From positions 1 to 7,747 of the forward strand of contig CALPYQ020000062.1 in the NCBI GenBank assembly GCA_943327965.2: a DNA stretch of 7,747 bases, read 5' to 3'. Under the pieces are notes generated by a model, which was not told where the DNA came from, did not search any database, and was given only the letters and a program-made list of their open reading frames with translations. Origin of the DNA: Singulisphaera sp. GP187 (lineage in GTDB: Bacteria > Pseudomonadota > Gammaproteobacteria > Burkholderiales > Burkholderiaceae_C). The translations under genes and the position numbers were made by a program. Position 1 is the stretch's first letter, and each line of letters opens with the position of its first letter. Below, piece after piece: positions 6,303 through 7,747 of the stretch.

Positions 6303-7747
6303 TCAGTTGAAAGTTTTGCCGTCAGCCACCAAACGGGCCAAGAGCGGAGCTGGTTGCCAGAATGCGGCATCGTCGTGTGGGTTTTTGGCAAACTTCTTCA
6401 TGGCTTCCACCACGTTGAACAAACCAAATTGATCTGCATACAACATAGGGCCACCACGGAACAGCGGGAAGCCATAACCTGTGAGGTAAACCATGTCAAT
6501 GTCGCTGGCTTTGCTGGCAATGCCTTCTTCCAAAATATGTGCCGCTTCATTGACCAGTGAAAAGACCAAGCGCTGGACAATTTCTTCGTCAGAAATTTTG
6601 CGTGGTGTGATGTCCAAAGAGGCACGGTGTTTTTCGATCATGTCCACAACGACGGCACTTGGAATTGCGTCGCGTTTGCCTGGCAAATAGTCGTACCAAC
6701 CGGCGCCTGTTTTTTGGCCATAACGGCCCATTTCGCAAAGCAAGTCGCCGGTTTTGCTGTACATCATGCCGGGACGTTCGATGTTGCGGCGCTTGCGAAT
6801 AGCCCAACCGATGTCGTTGCCCGCCAAATCGCCCATTCGGAATGGACCCATGGCAAAACCAAATTTTTCAACAGCTTTGTCGACTTGAGCAGGCGTACAA
6901 CCTTCTTCAATGAGGAAGCCAGCTTGTCTGCTGTACTGCTCAATCATGCGATTGCCAATGAAGCCGTCACAGACGCCAGATACAACGGCTGTTTTCTTGA
7001 TCTTCTTGCTGAGTGCCATGACGGTGGCCATGACATCTTTGCTGGTTTGAGCACCTCGCACAACTTCCAACAATTTCATGACGTTGGCAGGGCTGAAGAA
7101 GTGCATGCCCACCACATCTTGGGGGCGCTTGGTAAAGGAAGCAATTTTGTTGACATCCAATGTGGAAGTGTTGGACGCCAAAATAGCGCCAGGCTTCATC
7201 ACGGCATCGAGTTGTTTGAACACCGCTTCTTTGACGCCCATTTCTTCGAAAACAGCTTCAATCACCAAATCGGCTTGTCCAATTTCATCGTAACTGAGGG
7301 TTGTACTCAGAAGGGCCATTCTTTGGTCAAGCTTCTCTTGTTTGAGCTTGCCTTTTTTGACTTGCGCTTCGTAGTTTTTACGAATGGTGGCAATGCCTCT
7401 GTCAAGTGCATCTTGTTTCATTTCTAAGATTTTGACTGGGATGCCCGCATTCAAAAAGTTCATAGAAATACCGCCGCCCATGGTGCCTGCGCCAATCACT
7501 GCAACAGATGCAATACTTCTTTGAGGTGTGTCTTCTGGCACATCTGCAATTTTGGTAGTGGCTCTGCCCGCTGTAAAGACGTGACGCAATGCTCTGGATT
7601 CAGGTGTGAGCATCAAGTTCATGAAGATCTCACGCTCGAATGTCATGCCATCTTCAAACTTTTTCTGGGTAGCGGCTTCTACCGCATCGACGCACTTGGG
7701 AGGTGCAGGAAAGTTCTTGGCCATGCCCTTGACCATGTTGCGGGCAA
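6303..7747 (-). CDS. 3-hydroxyacyl-CoA dehydrogenase part of a FadB/FadJ-type multifunctional protein (cut by right window edge)
   Basis: The frame is open to the window edge, so the first ATG visible (7734-7736) is not taken as the start; residues ARN precede it. About 480 residues are visible. Counting from that internal Met: a linker with FPAPPKCVDAV (9-19), resembling the region between the hydratase and dehydrogenase halves in FadB/FadJ; the NAD-binding loop GAGTMGGG (82-89); SNTST (188-192); GMHFFSPANVMKLLEVV (210-226) with the likely catalytic H212 and E224; GFIGNR (258-263); and a second C-terminal dehydrogenase domain with GYGFPLFRGGPM (420-431). It oxidises (S)-3-hydroxyacyl-CoA to 3-ketoacyl-CoA with NAD+. 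The linker implies an enoyl-CoA hydratase/isomerase half upstream outside the window, giving a full protein of about 700 residues; that is an inference. The thiolase follows 14 nt later, the normal partner in the beta-oxidation complex. Confidence 0.93.
   Translation of the reverse strand, partial: ARNMVKGMAKNFPAPPKCVDAVEAATQKKFEDGMTFEREIFMNLMLTPESRALRHVFTAGRATTKIADVPEDTPQRSIASVAVIGAGTMGGGISMNFLNAGIPVKILEMKQDALDRGIATIRKNYEAQVKKGKLKQEKLDQRMALLSTTLSYDEIGQADLVIEAVFEEMGVKEAVFKQLDAVMKPGAILASNTSTLDVNKIASFTKRPQDVVGMHFFSPANVMKLLEVVRGAQTSKDVMATVMALSKKIKKTAVVSGVCDGFIGNRMIEQYSRQAGFLIEEGCTPAQVDKAVEKFGFAMGPFRMGDLAGNDIGWAIRKRRNIERPGMMYSKTGDLLCEMGRYGQKTGAGWYDYLPGKRDAIPSAVVVDMIEKHRASLDITPRKISDEEIVQRLVFSLVNEAAHILEEGIASKASDIDMVYLTGYGFPLFRGGPMLYADQFGLFNVVEAMKKFAKNPHDDAAFWQPAPLLARLVADGKTFN

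Noticed and set aside
6627..7427. Plus-strand open frame of 266 codons
   Set aside because: It lies wholly antisense to the strongly supported 3-hydroxyacyl-CoA dehydrogenase, has no recognisable domain and is explained by the codon bias of the real gene.
1..7747. Search by eye for mobile elements, CRISPR repeats, tRNA genes, defence or toxin-antitoxin genes
   Set aside because: No inverted-repeat-bounded transposase, direct-repeat array, cloverleaf or short paired ORFs were seen; all coding space is taken by metabolic enzymes.

Overview
All eight genes in this window lie on the minus strand and are tightly packed, so transcription runs from high to low coordinates. The gene families and their ordering suggest a betaproteobacterium, most likely Burkholderiales and perhaps Comamonadaceae-like. 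That placement rests on my recollection of similar proteins, not on a search. Base composition looks close to even by eye. I see no rRNA, tRNA, CRISPR array, insertion sequence, phage gene or recombination site.

Layout in order of transcription: (1) the C-terminal part of a FadB/FadJ-type multifunctional beta-oxidation protein with its 3-hydroxyacyl-CoA dehydrogenase domains (cut by the right edge); (2) a thiolase 14 nt behind it with a clear Shine-Dalgarno; (3) a probable intrinsic terminator at 5053-5094; (4) a long DmdC/FadE-type acyl-CoA dehydrogenase; (5) a small Dabb (alpha/beta-barrel) protein joined to it by a TGATG stop/start overlap; (6) an SDR-family oxidoreductase; (7) a PaaI-type hotdog thioesterase 6 nt later; (8) a zinc-free MDR-family NADP-dependent oxidoreductase of the prostaglandin-reductase/CurA type; (9) the N-terminal part of a glutathione S-transferase-like protein (cut by the left edge). 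No intergenic gap exceeds about 80 nt.

Together the genes encode the steps of an acyl-CoA beta-oxidation cycle: the dehydrogenase makes the enoyl-CoA, the multifunctional protein hydrates it (hydratase half outside the window) and oxidises the 3-hydroxyacyl-CoA, and the thiolase cleaves the product. The accessory enzymes could release CoA esters (thioesterase), carry out extra redox steps on hydroxy/keto or conjugated enone intermediates (SDR, MDR), or deal with electrophiles (GST). The Dabb protein has no assignable reaction. The real substrate cannot be read from the sequence. The window is best described as a metabolic (lipid or other acyl-CoA catabolism) operon. I found no convincing new defence or mobile system; the most notable points are the Dabb protein's coupling to the dehydrogenase, the terminator placed directly before the dehydrogenase start codon, and the unusual set of accessory enzymes.
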